A DNA stretch of 15,990 nt from Paracoccaceae bacterium (GCA_019090405.1 JAHRVZ010000161.1:1-15990), one strand, 5' to 3'; positions 7,655-14,798 are shown, numbered from the stretch's first letter. Numbers and translations: made by a program. Notes: a model not told the origin generated them from the sequence alone.

Positions 7655-9130
7655 ATGCTTGATGCAACAACTGATCTGAAATCACTATTGAAAGACCCCA
7701 GCCTGCTGGTTGCCAAGGCCTATATAGGCGGCAAATGGGTGGACGGTGACAATGGCACATTTGCTGTCACCAATCCGGCGCGGGGTGATGTGATTGCCGA
7801 GGTCGCTGACCTTAGTCGTGCGCAAGTCGCCGGTGCCATCGCGCAGGCCGAAGTCGCGCAAAAGGAATGGGCCAAATTTACGGGCAAAGAACGGGCCGCC
7901 ATTATGCGTCGCTGGTTCGATTTGATGATAGAAAACGCTGACGATCTGGGCACCATCCTGACCGCAGAACAAGGCAAACCGCTGGCCGAAGCCGTCGGTG
8001 AGATCGGTTATGGCGCGTCCTTTGTCGAATTCTTCGGGGAAGAGGCAAAACGGGTTTACGGTGAAACGATCCCGGGCCACCAGCGCGACAAACGTATCAT
8101 GGTGCTAAAACAACCCATCGGAGTTGCCGCATCAATCACGCCCTGGAACTTTCCCAACGCTATGATTACCCGCAAGGCCGCCCCGGCATTGGCCGTTGGC
8201 TGTGCCTTTGTGGCGCGCCCTGCAACTGAAACACCTTTGTCAGCCTTGGTTCTTGGCCTTTTGGCTGAACGGGCGGGTGTTCCGGCAGGTGTGTTCAATG
8301 TTGTGACATCATCCTCTAGCAGCGAAATTGGTAAAGAGTTCTGCGAAAATCCCACTGTGCGTAAATTGACCTTCACCGGATCAACAGAAGTTGGTCGCAT
8401 TCTGCTGAAACAGGCTGCAGATCAGGTGATGAAATGCAGCATGGAACTGGGCGGGAACGCTCCATTCATCGTGTTTGATGACGCAGATCTGGACGCCGCG
8501 ATCGAGGGCGCAATGATGTGCAAATTCCGCAATAACGGACAAACCTGCGTCTGTGCCAACCGGATTTATGTGCAGGCCGACATATATGATGCCTTTGCCG
8601 CCAAGCTGAAAACCGCAGTCGACGCTTTGCAAGTAGGCGATGGTTTGAACGCCGGAGTTACCACAGGTCCGCTGATAAATGCCGAGGCCGTAGACAAGGT
8701 TGTGGAACACATGCAAGACGTTACTGCCCGTGGCGGGACGTTGTTGACTGGCGGTAAACGCAGCAATCTGGGCGGTACGTTCTTTGAGCCGACCATCATG
8801 ACGGGCGTGACTCAGGATATGAAGGTCGCTCAGGATGAAACCTTTGGTCCGCTGGCGCCATTGTTTAAATTCGAAGATGAGGACGATGTGATTGCGATGG
8901 CCAACGACACAATTTTCGGATTGGCTTCGTATTTTTACACCAACGACCTAAGTCGTGTTTATAAGGTTGCCGAGGCGCTTGAATACGGGATTGTTGGTGT
9001 GAATACCGGCATCATCTCATCCGAGTTGGGACCGTTTGGCGGTGTCAAACAATCAGGTTTGGGCCGCGAAGGCAGCCATCACGGGATCGAAGACTATCTG
9101 GAAATGAAATACGTCTGCCTGTCGGTTTGA
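7655..9130 (+). CDS. gabD: Succinate-semialdehyde dehydrogenase
   Basis: The product is 491 aa, a cytoplasmic aldehyde dehydrogenase oxidising succinate semialdehyde to succinate, the last step of GABA catabolism feeding the TCA cycle. From memory it follows E. coli GabD end to end: EQGKPLAEA, GETIPGHQ.DKR, ITPWNFP (Asn165), FTGSTEVGR, MELGGNAPFIVF (general base Glu264), NNGQTCVCANR (nucleophile Cys298, with Cys300 two residues later) and FGPLAPLF. The final segment IEDYLEMKY is also GabD-like. One oddity is that the cofactor-binding Lys of the usual KPA motif is Arg188 here (VARPATETP). GGAG lies 8 nt before the ATG. It is transcribed alone, divergent from the hydrolase. A glutarate-semialdehyde role is possible, as in many GabD paralogues. 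Confidence 0.94.
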   Translation: MLDATTDLKSLLKDPSLLVAKAYIGGKWVDGDNGTFAVTNPARGDVIAEVADLSRAQVAGAIAQAEVAQKEWAKFTGKERAAIMRRWFDLMIENADDLGTILTAEQGKPLAEAVGEIGYGASFVEFFGEEAKRVYGETIPGHQRDKRIMVLKQPIGVAASITPWNFPNAMITRKAAPALAVGCAFVARPATETPLSALVLGLLAERAGVPAGVFNVVTSSSSSEIGKEFCENPTVRKLTFTGSTEVGRILLKQAADQVMKCSMELGGNAPFIVFDDADLDAAIEGAMMCKFRNNGQTCVCANRIYVQADIYDAFAAKLKTAVDALQVGDGLNAGVTTGPLINAEAVDKVVEHMQDVTARGGTLLTGGKRSNLGGTFFEPTIMTGVTQDMKVAQDETFGPLAPLFKFEDEDDVIAMANDTIFGLASYFYTNDLSRVYKVAEALEYGIVGVNTGIISSELGPFGGVKQSGLGREGSHHGIEDYLEMKYVCLSV

Positions 9131-9155
9131 TGCGTTTTATTGGCAGGTTGGGTAA

Positions 9156-9176
9156 CGGAAAATTTCAAATTTTCCG
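9156..9176. repeat. AT-rich perfect inverted repeat after gabD (first)
   Basis: The 10-bp arms CGGAAAATTT and AAATTTTCCG flank a single central C. It lies 26 nt after the gabD stop and is followed by a T-rich stretch (GTTTTCTTTT, 9181-9190), so on the plus strand it could serve as a weak intrinsic terminator for gabD. Confidence 0.6.
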
Positions 9177-9178
9177 GC

Positions 9179-9201
9179 CCGTTTTCTTTTAAAGAAAACG
9201 G
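9179..9201. repeat. AT-rich perfect inverted repeat after gabD (second)
   Basis: The 11-bp arms CCGTTTTCTTT and AAAGAAAACGG flank one T. It lies 2 nt after the first palindrome. The tandem arrangement of two AT-rich palindromes in a GC-rich genome suggests a terminator region or an interspersed intergenic element. The remaining 9202-9287 shows no promoter I can defend. Confidence 0.55.
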
Positions 9202-9287
9202 ATACCAGTCCTGCCGATGCGCGCTATCCAAAATAAAATCAATTCGCCGCCAAGGATTGACCAACCCCGCGCGTCTAATGGATTGTG

Positions 9288-9830
9288 ATGCGGGTGAATA
9301 GTTCTGAAACTGATCTGGCCCTCGCGGCAGCGGGTGGCGATACAGCAGCGTTTTCGACGCTGCTTGAGCGCTGTTACGATTCCATGTTCGGTTTGAGTTT
9401 TCGTCTGACCGGAAGCCGCGCAGACGCCGAAGATCTAACGCAAGATGTGTGTGCAGCACTGCCTGCCAAACTGGGGCAGTTTAATGGCAATGCGCGCTTT
9501 ACCACCTGGCTTTATCGGGTCGTGGTCAATGCCGCCCACGACCGCCGCCGCCGCATTGCCACGCAAACGCGGGCCGCAACTGGATGGGGGGACTGGGAAA
9601 TCGCCCGCCGTGCTGAAAATGCCGAAACCGCTGCACAGGTAGATTGGTTGACGCAGGCCATGGGCGCGTTATCCGACGATTTACGCGATACGATGGCCTT
9701 GGTTCTGGACGACGTGACGCATCGCGACGCCGCAACCATTCTTGGTGTCTCCGAAGGCACCATCAGCTGGCGCGTATCTGAGGCCAAAAAACACCTGCGC
9801 GCGCTGCGCCAAGATGAGGATCAGCTATGA
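9288..9830 (+). CDS. ECF-type RNA polymerase sigma factor
   Basis: The product is 180 aa, a two-domain sigma-70-family protein. Region 2 spans about residues 10-85, with LTGSRADAEDLTQDVC and FTTWLYRVVVNAAHDRRRR for core binding and -10 recognition. Region 4 spans about residues 120-175, with a helix-turn-helix HRDAATILGVSEGTISWRVS for -35 recognition. No region 1.1 or 3 is present, as expected for an extracytoplasmic-function sigma factor. GTG (9285) and ATG (9288) are adjacent and no clear SD is seen, so the start is uncertain by one codon. Its TGA overlaps the ATG of the VWA-protein gene (ATGA, 9827-9830), the arrangement usual for a sigma/anti-sigma pair. The regulon is unknown. Confidence 0.9.
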   Translation: MRVNSSETDLALAAAGGDTAAFSTLLERCYDSMFGLSFRLTGSRADAEDLTQDVCAALPAKLGQFNGNARFTTWLYRVVVNAAHDRRRRIATQTRAATGWGDWEIARRAENAETAAQVDWLTQAMGALSDDLRDTMALVLDDVTHRDAATILGVSEGTISWRVSEAKKHLRALRQDEDQL

Positions 9831-11710
9831 ACGACGATCTGGACGATCTTAAATCTGCCTTGCACGCGGCCACTCCCGCACCGGACGCCGCCAAAAAGGC
9901 TGCGCATCTGGCGCTGGCGCGAAAAAATTTCGCTGATCACCAAGGATCGCGAGACGAGGCGCGTCTTATGTCTGATCGCCCCAGCCGGGGCTTTTTGACA
10001 GGAGTGACCAAAATGCTGAATGCCTTGACCTCACGCGGTGGACTGACCGCAACCACTGCCCTTGTTGCTGTTGCGTTTGTGGCCTTTGTGCCCATGAACG
10101 GGACCAGTATTCTTCCGCCATGGTCGGATGCCAAGCAGGAACAACGCGTTAGATCGACCGTCGAAATGGACGACCAGGTTGCGCGCGCCCCGGAACCTGA
10201 ACTTTTGGCCGAACAAGCCCTGCGTAAATCTGCGCCCCTCACTTTGGCTGCCCCTGCGCCCTCGTCTGCGGTGGTTGGAGGAATTGCTGGAATGCGAGAC
10301 ATGCAAGTTCAGGAAGAACCAAGCACTGAAAGTTATGCCAACGCTGACCAGAACCCGCTGCATGTCACTGTAGAGTCCCCAGTTTCGACGTTTTCCATTG
10401 ATGTCGATACCGCGTCCTACGCAATTGTGCGCAATTCGTTGATGAATGGGCAGTTGCCGCCGTCTGATGCTGTGCGTGTCGAAGAGATGGTGAACTATTT
10501 CCCATATGCCTACCCTGAACCAACCGGGGATTTGCCGTTCCAGCCTACAGTGTCGGTCAGCCAAACCCCGTGGAACCCGGACACGCAGCTGGTTCACATT
10601 GCCGTTCAGGGCGAAATGCCTGAGTTGGACGTGCGCCCGCCTTTGAACCTTGTGTTCTTGATTGACACATCCGGGTCGATGAATCAGCCCAACAAGCTGC
10701 CGCTATTGAAACAATCGTTCCGGTTGATGCTAAGCCAGTTGCGTCCCGAAGATCAGGTTGCAATCGTGACCTATGCGGGCAGCGCCGGGCAGGTGCTGGA
10801 ACCAACGGCAGCATCGGATCGCGCAACCATTCTGGCCGCGTTGGATCAGCTTGGGGCAGGGGGGTCAACCGCTGGGCAGGCCGGATTGCAGCAGGCCTAT
10901 GCGGTGGCCGCGAAAATGGCAGAAGACGGCGATGTTTCGCGGGTTATTCTGGCTACGGATGGGGATTTCAATGTCGGGCTGTCTGATCCTGAGGCGCTTA
11001 CCGACTATATCGCGGAACAACGCGAAAGCGGCACCTATCTTAGTGTGCTTGGCTTTGGCCGGGGAAATCTGGACGACACGACGATGCAGGCTTTGGCGCA
11101 GAACGGCAATGGTCAGGCGTCTTATATCGACACGCTATCAGAGGCACAAAAAGTGTTGGTGGATCAGTTGACCGGAGCCTTATTCCCTATCGCGGATGAT
11201 GTGAAAATTCAGGTTGAATTCAACCCTGCAACGGTCGCCGAATACCGGCTGATCGGCTATGAAACCCGAGCGCTTGAGCGGACTGATTTCAACAATGACG
11301 CGGTGGATGCGGGTGATATTGGGGCCGGTATTGCGGCAACAGCCCTGTACGAGATAACGCCAGTCGGGTCGCCTGCACAGCTAAGTGATCCGCTGCGCTA
11401 TCAGACGACAGAGGCCGATGGCACAAGTGATGAACTTGGGTTCTTGCGGCTGCGGTACAAGGCACCGGGGGCTGACGAAAGCCAACTGATCGAGACTGCG
11501 ATAACCCGCGACTTGCCGGAACAGGCGGATACCGGGTTTGCCATGGCGATTGCCGGGTTTGGGCAGTTGTTGCGCGGCGATGACTACCTTGGTGATTGGA
11601 ACTATGATGATGCCATTGCGCTGGCGGATGCATCCAAGGGTGATGATCCTTATGGGTATCGGGCCGAAGCGATCCGGCTGATGCGTTTGGCACAAAGCCT
11701 GTCGAACTAA
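9827..11710 (+). CDS. YfbK-like von Willebrand factor A protein, membrane-anchored
   Basis: The product is 627 aa. Residues 1-70 are charged and presumably cytoplasmic, one membrane helix spans about 72-89, and a Pro/Ala/Glu-rich linker follows. Then comes the YfbK-type N-terminal domain (SPVSTFSIDVDTASYAIVR, about 184-202; VRVEEMVNYFPY), the VWA domain (about 273-450) and a YfbK-type C-terminal domain. The metal-ion-dependent adhesion site is complete: DTSGS (280-284), Thr348 and ATDGD (Asp378). VWA domains of this kind bind protein ligands through Mg2+. The topology (N-in, C-out), together with the overlapping sigma-factor gene, suggests the N-terminal segment may hold the sigma factor at the membrane while the VWA domain senses the periplasm; this is inference. 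E. coli YfbK is a lipoprotein; this one has no lipobox. Confidence 0.92.
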   Translation: MNDDLDDLKSALHAATPAPDAAKKAAHLALARKNFADHQGSRDEARLMSDRPSRGFLTGVTKMLNALTSRGGLTATTALVAVAFVAFVPMNGTSILPPWSDAKQEQRVRSTVEMDDQVARAPEPELLAEQALRKSAPLTLAAPAPSSAVVGGIAGMRDMQVQEEPSTESYANADQNPLHVTVESPVSTFSIDVDTASYAIVRNSLMNGQLPPSDAVRVEEMVNYFPYAYPEPTGDLPFQPTVSVSQTPWNPDTQLVHIAVQGEMPELDVRPPLNLVFLIDTSGSMNQPNKLPLLKQSFRLMLSQLRPEDQVAIVTYAGSAGQVLEPTAASDRATILAALDQLGAGGSTAGQAGLQQAYAVAAKMAEDGDVSRVILATDGDFNVGLSDPEALTDYIAEQRESGTYLSVLGFGRGNLDDTTMQALAQNGNGQASYIDTLSEAQKVLVDQLTGALFPIADDVKIQVEFNPATVAEYRLIGYETRALERTDFNNDAVDAGDIGAGIAATALYEITPVGSPAQLSDPLRYQTTEADGTSDELGFLRLRYKAPGADESQLIETAITRDLPEQADTGFAMAIAGFGQLLRGDDYLGDWNYDDAIALADASKGDDPYGYRAEAIRLMRLAQSLSN

Positions 11711-11720
11711 CCCCACCACA

Positions 11721-11759
11721 CAAAAGACCCCCGGCCGAGACATCGACCGGGGGCTTTTG
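11721..11759. terminator. Bidirectional intrinsic terminator between VWA gene and hsp20
   Basis: CAAAAG-A-CCCCCGG pairs with CCGGGGGCTTTTG around a 12-nt loop, with one bulged A. The A-tract on one side and T-tract on the other allow termination in both directions. It ends the sigma-VWA operon (stop at 11710) and the convergent hsp20 transcript. Confidence 0.85.
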
Positions 11760-11767
11760 AACCTATC

Positions 11768-11812
11768 ATGCGGGGTCCGGGGAACCGGGGGAGGAGAAAA
11801 CCGGACCCGCAT
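11768..11812 (-). ncRNA. Hairpin with CUCCUCCC loop in hsp20 3' UTR (candidate cuckoo/CcsR-like RNA)
   Basis: Read on the minus strand, ATGCGGGTCCGG pairs with CCGGACCCCGCAT (12 bp, one bulged C), and the loop contains CTCCTCCCCC. The hairpin starts 5 nt after the hsp20 stop codon and the intrinsic terminator follows, so the hsp20 3' UTR is about 95 nt and could be released as a small RNA. CUCCUCCC copies the anti-Shine-Dalgarno sequence and is the hallmark loop of cuckoo-family RNAs such as the CcsR sRNAs of Rhodobacter sphaeroides. The structure is seen directly; the family assignment and any processing are inference. Confidence 0.5.
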
Positions 11813-11817
11813 AAATT

Positions 11818-12285
11818 TTAGTTCACGGCTTTGGTGTCCACCACATCTGTTTCAACAGCCGCTGATCCAGCAATCTGAATGCGGCGTGGTTTCAGTGCCT
11901 CGGGCACTTCGCGATGCAGGTCTATATGCAGCATGCCGTCTTCATGGCTGGCGCCGGTAACGACCACGTGGTCGGCCATATGGAACCGACGCTCAAACGC
12001 GCGCGTGGCGATGCCACGGTGCAGATAACTGCGCTTAGTACCGTCGGCGGCTTTGCGCGCCGTGACGACAAGCGATTTTTCTTTCACTTCGACCGACAGG
12101 TCATTTTCGCCAAACCCAGCAACTGCGATCGAGATTCGATACGCGTCATCAGCGGTTTTTTCGATGTTATACGGGGGGTAAGTCGGCTGGCTGACTTCGT
12201 TGGACAGTACCCTGTCCATCAAATCTGCAATTTGGTCAAATCCAACAGTCGAACGGTGCATTGGTGCAAAATCAAAACTACGCAT
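11818..12285 (-). CDS. Small heat-shock protein, Hsp20/IbpA family
   Basis: This 155-aa alpha-crystallin-type chaperone holds unfolding proteins in a refoldable state as an oligomer in the cytoplasm. Features are an N-terminal MRSFDFAP..STVGFD, the alpha-crystallin domain from YPPYNIEK (about residue 37) through VAGFGENDLSVEVKE, GIATRAFERRF and GMLHIDLHREVPEALKP, and a C-terminal R-I-Q-I motif for oligomer contacts. The family is usually 140-170 aa. I chose the ATG at 12285 because GAGGA lies 8 nt upstream inside a ROSE-like hairpin; ATGs at 12294 and 12300 are in frame but poorly spaced or inside that hairpin. It is expressed from a sigma-32-type promoter and bears structured RNA at both ends. 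Confidence 0.93.
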   Translation of the reverse strand: MRSFDFAPMHRSTVGFDQIADLMDRVLSNEVSQPTYPPYNIEKTADDAYRISIAVAGFGENDLSVEVKEKSLVVTARKAADGTKRSYLHRGIATRAFERRFHMADHVVVTGASHEDGMLHIDLHREVPEALKPRRIQIAGSAAVETDVVDTKAVN

Positions 12286-12373
12286 GGTGTTCATCCTCAT
12301 CCTTGAGCGATTTACAATGTGCCCTCCAAACTGGACGGGCGGTTGATATCGGAACCCATATTTGGCGTTCCGA
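12286..12373 (-). promoter_or_regulatory. ROSE-like RNA thermometer in hsp20 leader
   Basis: Read on the minus strand, the leader folds into three hairpins. TCGGAAC/GTTCCGA (12349-12373) is first. GCCC-TCCA/TGGA-GGGC (12321-12340) is second. The third, at the start codon, has UCGCUC (12305-12310) facing GAGGA (12294-12298) around a 6-nt AAGGAU loop. UCGCU matches the U(U/C)GCU signature of ROSE elements, and the pairing places G opposite the SD G, as in the known syn-anti G-G pair. ROSE elements of alphaproteobacterial small heat-shock genes hide the SD at low temperature and melt on heating. Confidence 0.65.
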
Positions 12374-12380
12374 CACAATT

Positions 12381-12409
12381 AAGATGGGAGTTTTCTGGCG
12401 GTATTCAAG
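12381..12409 (-). promoter_or_regulatory. Sigma-32 (RpoH) heat-shock promoter of hsp20
   Basis: On the minus strand CTTGAAT, 13 nt, then TCCCATCT. The first box differs from the sigma-32 consensus CTTGAAA by one base and the second from CCCCATnT by one, and the spacing is within the accepted range. The predicted start falls near 12374, just at the first leader hairpin, giving a leader of about 90 nt. Confidence 0.7.
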
Positions 12410-12425
12410 CCTGCTTCGGGTTGAA

Positions 12426-13235
12426 TTACGGTCGGACGAATTTAGCACCGATCTCACGTCGCCCGTCGCCGGTGATAATCCGGTTCACACGGGGCGATGG
12501 CGGCTGGTAAAAACCTTTGCCCGCAGCCAATTCCGCCTGCAGCGTTTTCAGTGGTTGATACAGCTCGGTTCCCAGCGCGACCTGATCGCCATGCACTTGG
12601 GCTTTGGCGGACACCACCGATACAATTCTTGGCTGGCCCTGTGAAAATGTGAATACCGGTGCGCCGGATGATCCGAAATCGACATTGCAGGACATGACCA
12701 ATACGCCCTCTTGGCGGGCCAGAACGGCACAGACTTCTTGCAATGACGGGGCTTCTGATCGGTTTTGCGCATAAGACACGATGCCCACTTCGTCGCCTTT
12801 TGCCGGGCGGGCGGCGGTCTCAAAAGGGATAACTGTGGTATTGCGGATCGGGCGTTGCAATTCCAGCAAAGCCACGTCGTTGCGAACCCGGCCCGAAGAC
12901 ACTTCTCCATCGTAGACATAGTCGGGATGCACAACGGCCCTGCGAACAAACCGATAAGCTGATGCCCGCCCATTTCGCCAGCCAGCCAGAAATTCGATCT
13001 TTTCATGGTTCATTCGTTTGCTGGTTCTGGGATCAAACAGACAATGCGCCGCTGTGAGGACCAGATCAGGGGCTATAAGAGCCCCGGTACAGAACTCTGA
13101 GCCATTGATATCAAGCCGCCCAACGGCTTCCCATGCGCGACCAGCATCGGTGGTTTCCAGACTTTGCAGACCGGTATCTTCGGCTGCCGCAGCAAGAGGG
13201 CAAAGCATCGCCAGAATGATAAATAGTCGCCGCAC
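12426..13235 (-). CDS. Secreted trypsin-like serine protease
   Basis: The product is 269 aa, with a Sec signal peptide (MRRLFIILAMLCPLAAAAED, cleavage after about residue 19), then a chymotrypsin-fold domain (S1 family). The catalytic triad is visible: His64 in LTAAHC, Asp120 in NDVALLEL and Ser190 in FGSSGAP. Cys49/Cys65 and Cys169/Cys183 are positioned for disulfides, fitting export to the periplasm or medium. GSSGAP instead of GDSGGP and the short length are typical of bacterial V8/trypsin-like proteases. The start is GTG at 13235 with GGAGA upstream. It ends 17 nt before the hsp20 promoter region, on the same strand, but hsp20 has its own promoter. The substrate is unknown. Confidence 0.9.
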   Translation of the reverse strand: MRRLFIILAMLCPLAAAAEDTGLQSLETTDAGRAWEAVGRLDINGSEFCTGALIAPDLVLTAAHCLFDPRTSKRMNHEKIEFLAGWRNGRASAYRFVRRAVVHPDYVYDGEVSSGRVRNDVALLELQRPIRNTTVIPFETAARPAKGDEVGIVSYAQNRSEAPSLQEVCAVLARQEGVLVMSCNVDFGSSGAPVFTFSQGQPRIVSVVSAKAQVHGDQVALGTELYQPLKTLQAELAAGKGFYQPPSPRVNRIITGDGRREIGAKFVRP

Positions 13236-13284
13236 CTAGGTTCTCCGCCATCTCAGTTACGCTGCGAATATCGGTCTGTTGTGT

Positions 13285-13304
13285 CCAAATTGCGACCAAT
13301 TTGG
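13285..13304. repeat. Inverted repeat upstream of protease gene
   Basis: CCAAATT, 6 nt, AATTTGG: a perfect 7-bp dyad about 50 nt before the protease start and 65 nt after the phoB stop. It could be an operator for the protease gene or a weak stem at the end of the pho transcript; there is no U-tract. I see nothing else definite in 13236-13369. Confidence 0.4.
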
Positions 13305-13369
13305 GCATTGCCGACGATTGGAAGCTCGCATGTGACTAACTGTTTATATATCAGATTACGGAAAAGACA

Positions 13370-14065
13370 CTATCCTTCTGCGAACGAATAGCCAAAGCCA
13401 CGCACGGTCCGGATCATGTTGTTATTACCGGCTTTTGCCAGAATGCGCCTTAACCGCCCAATGTGAACATCAACTGTCCGGGTGTCCAATGCAGAGGAAA
13501 TGCCCCAGGCGAGATCCAGTAATTGCTCGCGGGAGAACACCCGACCAGGGCTTTGCATCAGGGTGACGAGCAACCGAAATTCTGTCGGGCTTACTTCAAG
13601 TATTTCACCCTCGAATGTAATCTTGTGCTTTTCAAAGTTTATTTCCAACTCGCCAACTGCCAGTTTGTTTTCGGAAAAACTTGTCGTTGGACGCCGTAAC
13701 GCGGCCTTAACCCGTGCGATCAATTCCTTGATCGAATAAGGTTTGGAAACATAGTCATCGGCCCCGATATCCAATCCGCGAATTTTGTCTCGCTCTTCGG
13801 ACCGGGCGGTCAGCATGATAATGGGCACTTCGCGGGTGTTCTTGGCGCGTCGAAGCTGGCGGCAGACCTCGATGCCCGACAAATTGGGCAGCATCCAGTC
13901 CAGCAGGATCAGATCTGGCGGGTCTTCTTTTGCCGCCAACAGGCCTTCTTCTCCGTCGCTTGCGACATCAACTTGATAGCCCTGCTTGGTAAAGTTGTAC
14001 CTAAGCAGTTCGATCTGCGACGGTTCATCTTCGATGACAAGGATTCTTGGGTTTGCAAGAGTCAC
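13370..14065 (-). CDS. phoB: Phosphate regulon response regulator PhoB
   Basis: This OmpR/PhoB-family regulator is 231 aa from the GTG at 14065. The receiver domain (1-120) has the acidic pocket IEDE (12-14), phosphoacceptor Asp56 in LLDWMLP, Thr86 in MLTAR and Lys108 in SKPYS. The winged-helix DNA-binding domain (about 130-231) includes SPTEFRLL, GRVFSREQLLDLAWG, TRTVDVHIGRLRR and IRTVRGFGYSF. When phosphorylated by PhoR under phosphate limitation it activates Pho-box promoters. The frame stays open upstream to ATGs at 14122/14125 and a further start at 14173, inside phoU. I prefer the GTG because it gives the family's usual length and has GAGAG 6 nt upstream. It is the last gene of the pst-phoU-phoB operon. 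Confidence 0.92.
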   Translation of the reverse strand: MTLANPRILVIEDEPSQIELLRYNFTKQGYQVDVASDGEEGLLAAKEDPPDLILLDWMLPNLSGIEVCRQLRRAKNTREVPIIMLTARSEERDKIRGLDIGADDYVSKPYSIKELIARVKAALRRPTTSFSENKLAVGELEINFEKHKITFEGEILEVSPTEFRLLVTLMQSPGRVFSREQLLDLAWGISSALDTRTVDVHIGRLRRILAKAGNNNMIRTVRGFGYSFAEG

Positions 14066-14108
14066 GCCAGGCTCTCTTTCTGGTTCTAGATTTCGGTTAA
14101 AGGCTTTG

Positions 14109-14789
14109 TCATTTGGCGACATCATTTTCAGAATTTTCGTTACCCGTTGTAATATGAATAACAAATTCAGCAATATTTACAACATGATCGCCAATACGTT
14201 CAAAGTTTCTGGAAATCAAAACCGCGTTCATCAGAGCCTCTGTATTATTCTCTGAACCGGTCAGGTTGCTTAGCGCATGACTGAACATTGAGCTGTTCAA
14301 TGCGTCGACTTTTGTGTCCCTTTCGCGGATCGCGGCGGCCAGTTCAAGGTCGTTGCAATCATAGGCATTCAGCGCCTCGCGCAATTGTAGTTGGGCAAGA
14401 TTGGCCATCTGCATGAGAATTGCCAACGTTGGTTCGGGGACCGCATTGGCGCCCATCTTACCGGCCCGTTTGGCGGTGGATTTGGCATGGTCCCCGATGC
14501 GCTCAAGATCATTGGCGATGTTGATCGGTGTCAGAACCGCCCGCAGGTCAAGAGCTACGGGCTGGCGCAAAGTAATCAACCGTTCGGCCCGGTTGGAAAT
14601 TGCGCGCTCCATGCCGTTGATCTTGCGGTCGGTGGCAACGATCTGGGCAATTTCCATGGTGTCGGGGGTATTTAGCATTCTGGTTGCAGCCTCAAACTGC
14701 GAGAGCACAAGGTCTCCCATTTTGAGAACACGATTTTTGATTTTGTTCAGGTCTTTATCAAAGCGACCGACAATATGATTGTTTTCCAT
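14109..14789 (-). CDS. phoU: Phosphate signalling accessory protein PhoU
   Basis: The product is 226 aa, all-helical and cytoplasmic, made of two repeated three-helix PhoU domains (about 10-110 and 115-215). The metal-binding-type segments are ATDRKINGMERAISNRAERL in the first repeat and ERDTKVDALNSSMFSHAL in the second. LERIGDHAKSTAKRAG and FERIGDHVVNIAEF are the paired ERIGDH motifs of the family. PhoU links the Pst transporter to the PhoR sensor and keeps PhoB inactive when phosphate is plentiful. It starts 9 nt after pstB and is followed by phoB. Confidence 0.95.
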   Translation of the reverse strand: MENNHIVGRFDKDLNKIKNRVLKMGDLVLSQFEAATRMLNTPDTMEIAQIVATDRKINGMERAISNRAERLITLRQPVALDLRAVLTPINIANDLERIGDHAKSTAKRAGKMGANAVPEPTLAILMQMANLAQLQLREALNAYDCNDLELAAAIRERDTKVDALNSSMFSHALSNLTGSENNTEALMNAVLISRNFERIGDHVVNIAEFVIHITTGNENSENDVAK

Positions 14790-14798
14790 GATGCCACC

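Noticed and set aside
10031..10597. 188-codon minus-strand frame inside the VWA gene
   Set aside because: It lies wholly opposite a well-supported coding region, with low-complexity Arg/Ser/His-rich translation and no motif.
13285..13304. Intrinsic terminator for the pst-phoB operon
   Set aside because: The 7-bp AT-rich stem has no following U-tract on the minus strand, so it is kept only as an inverted repeat.
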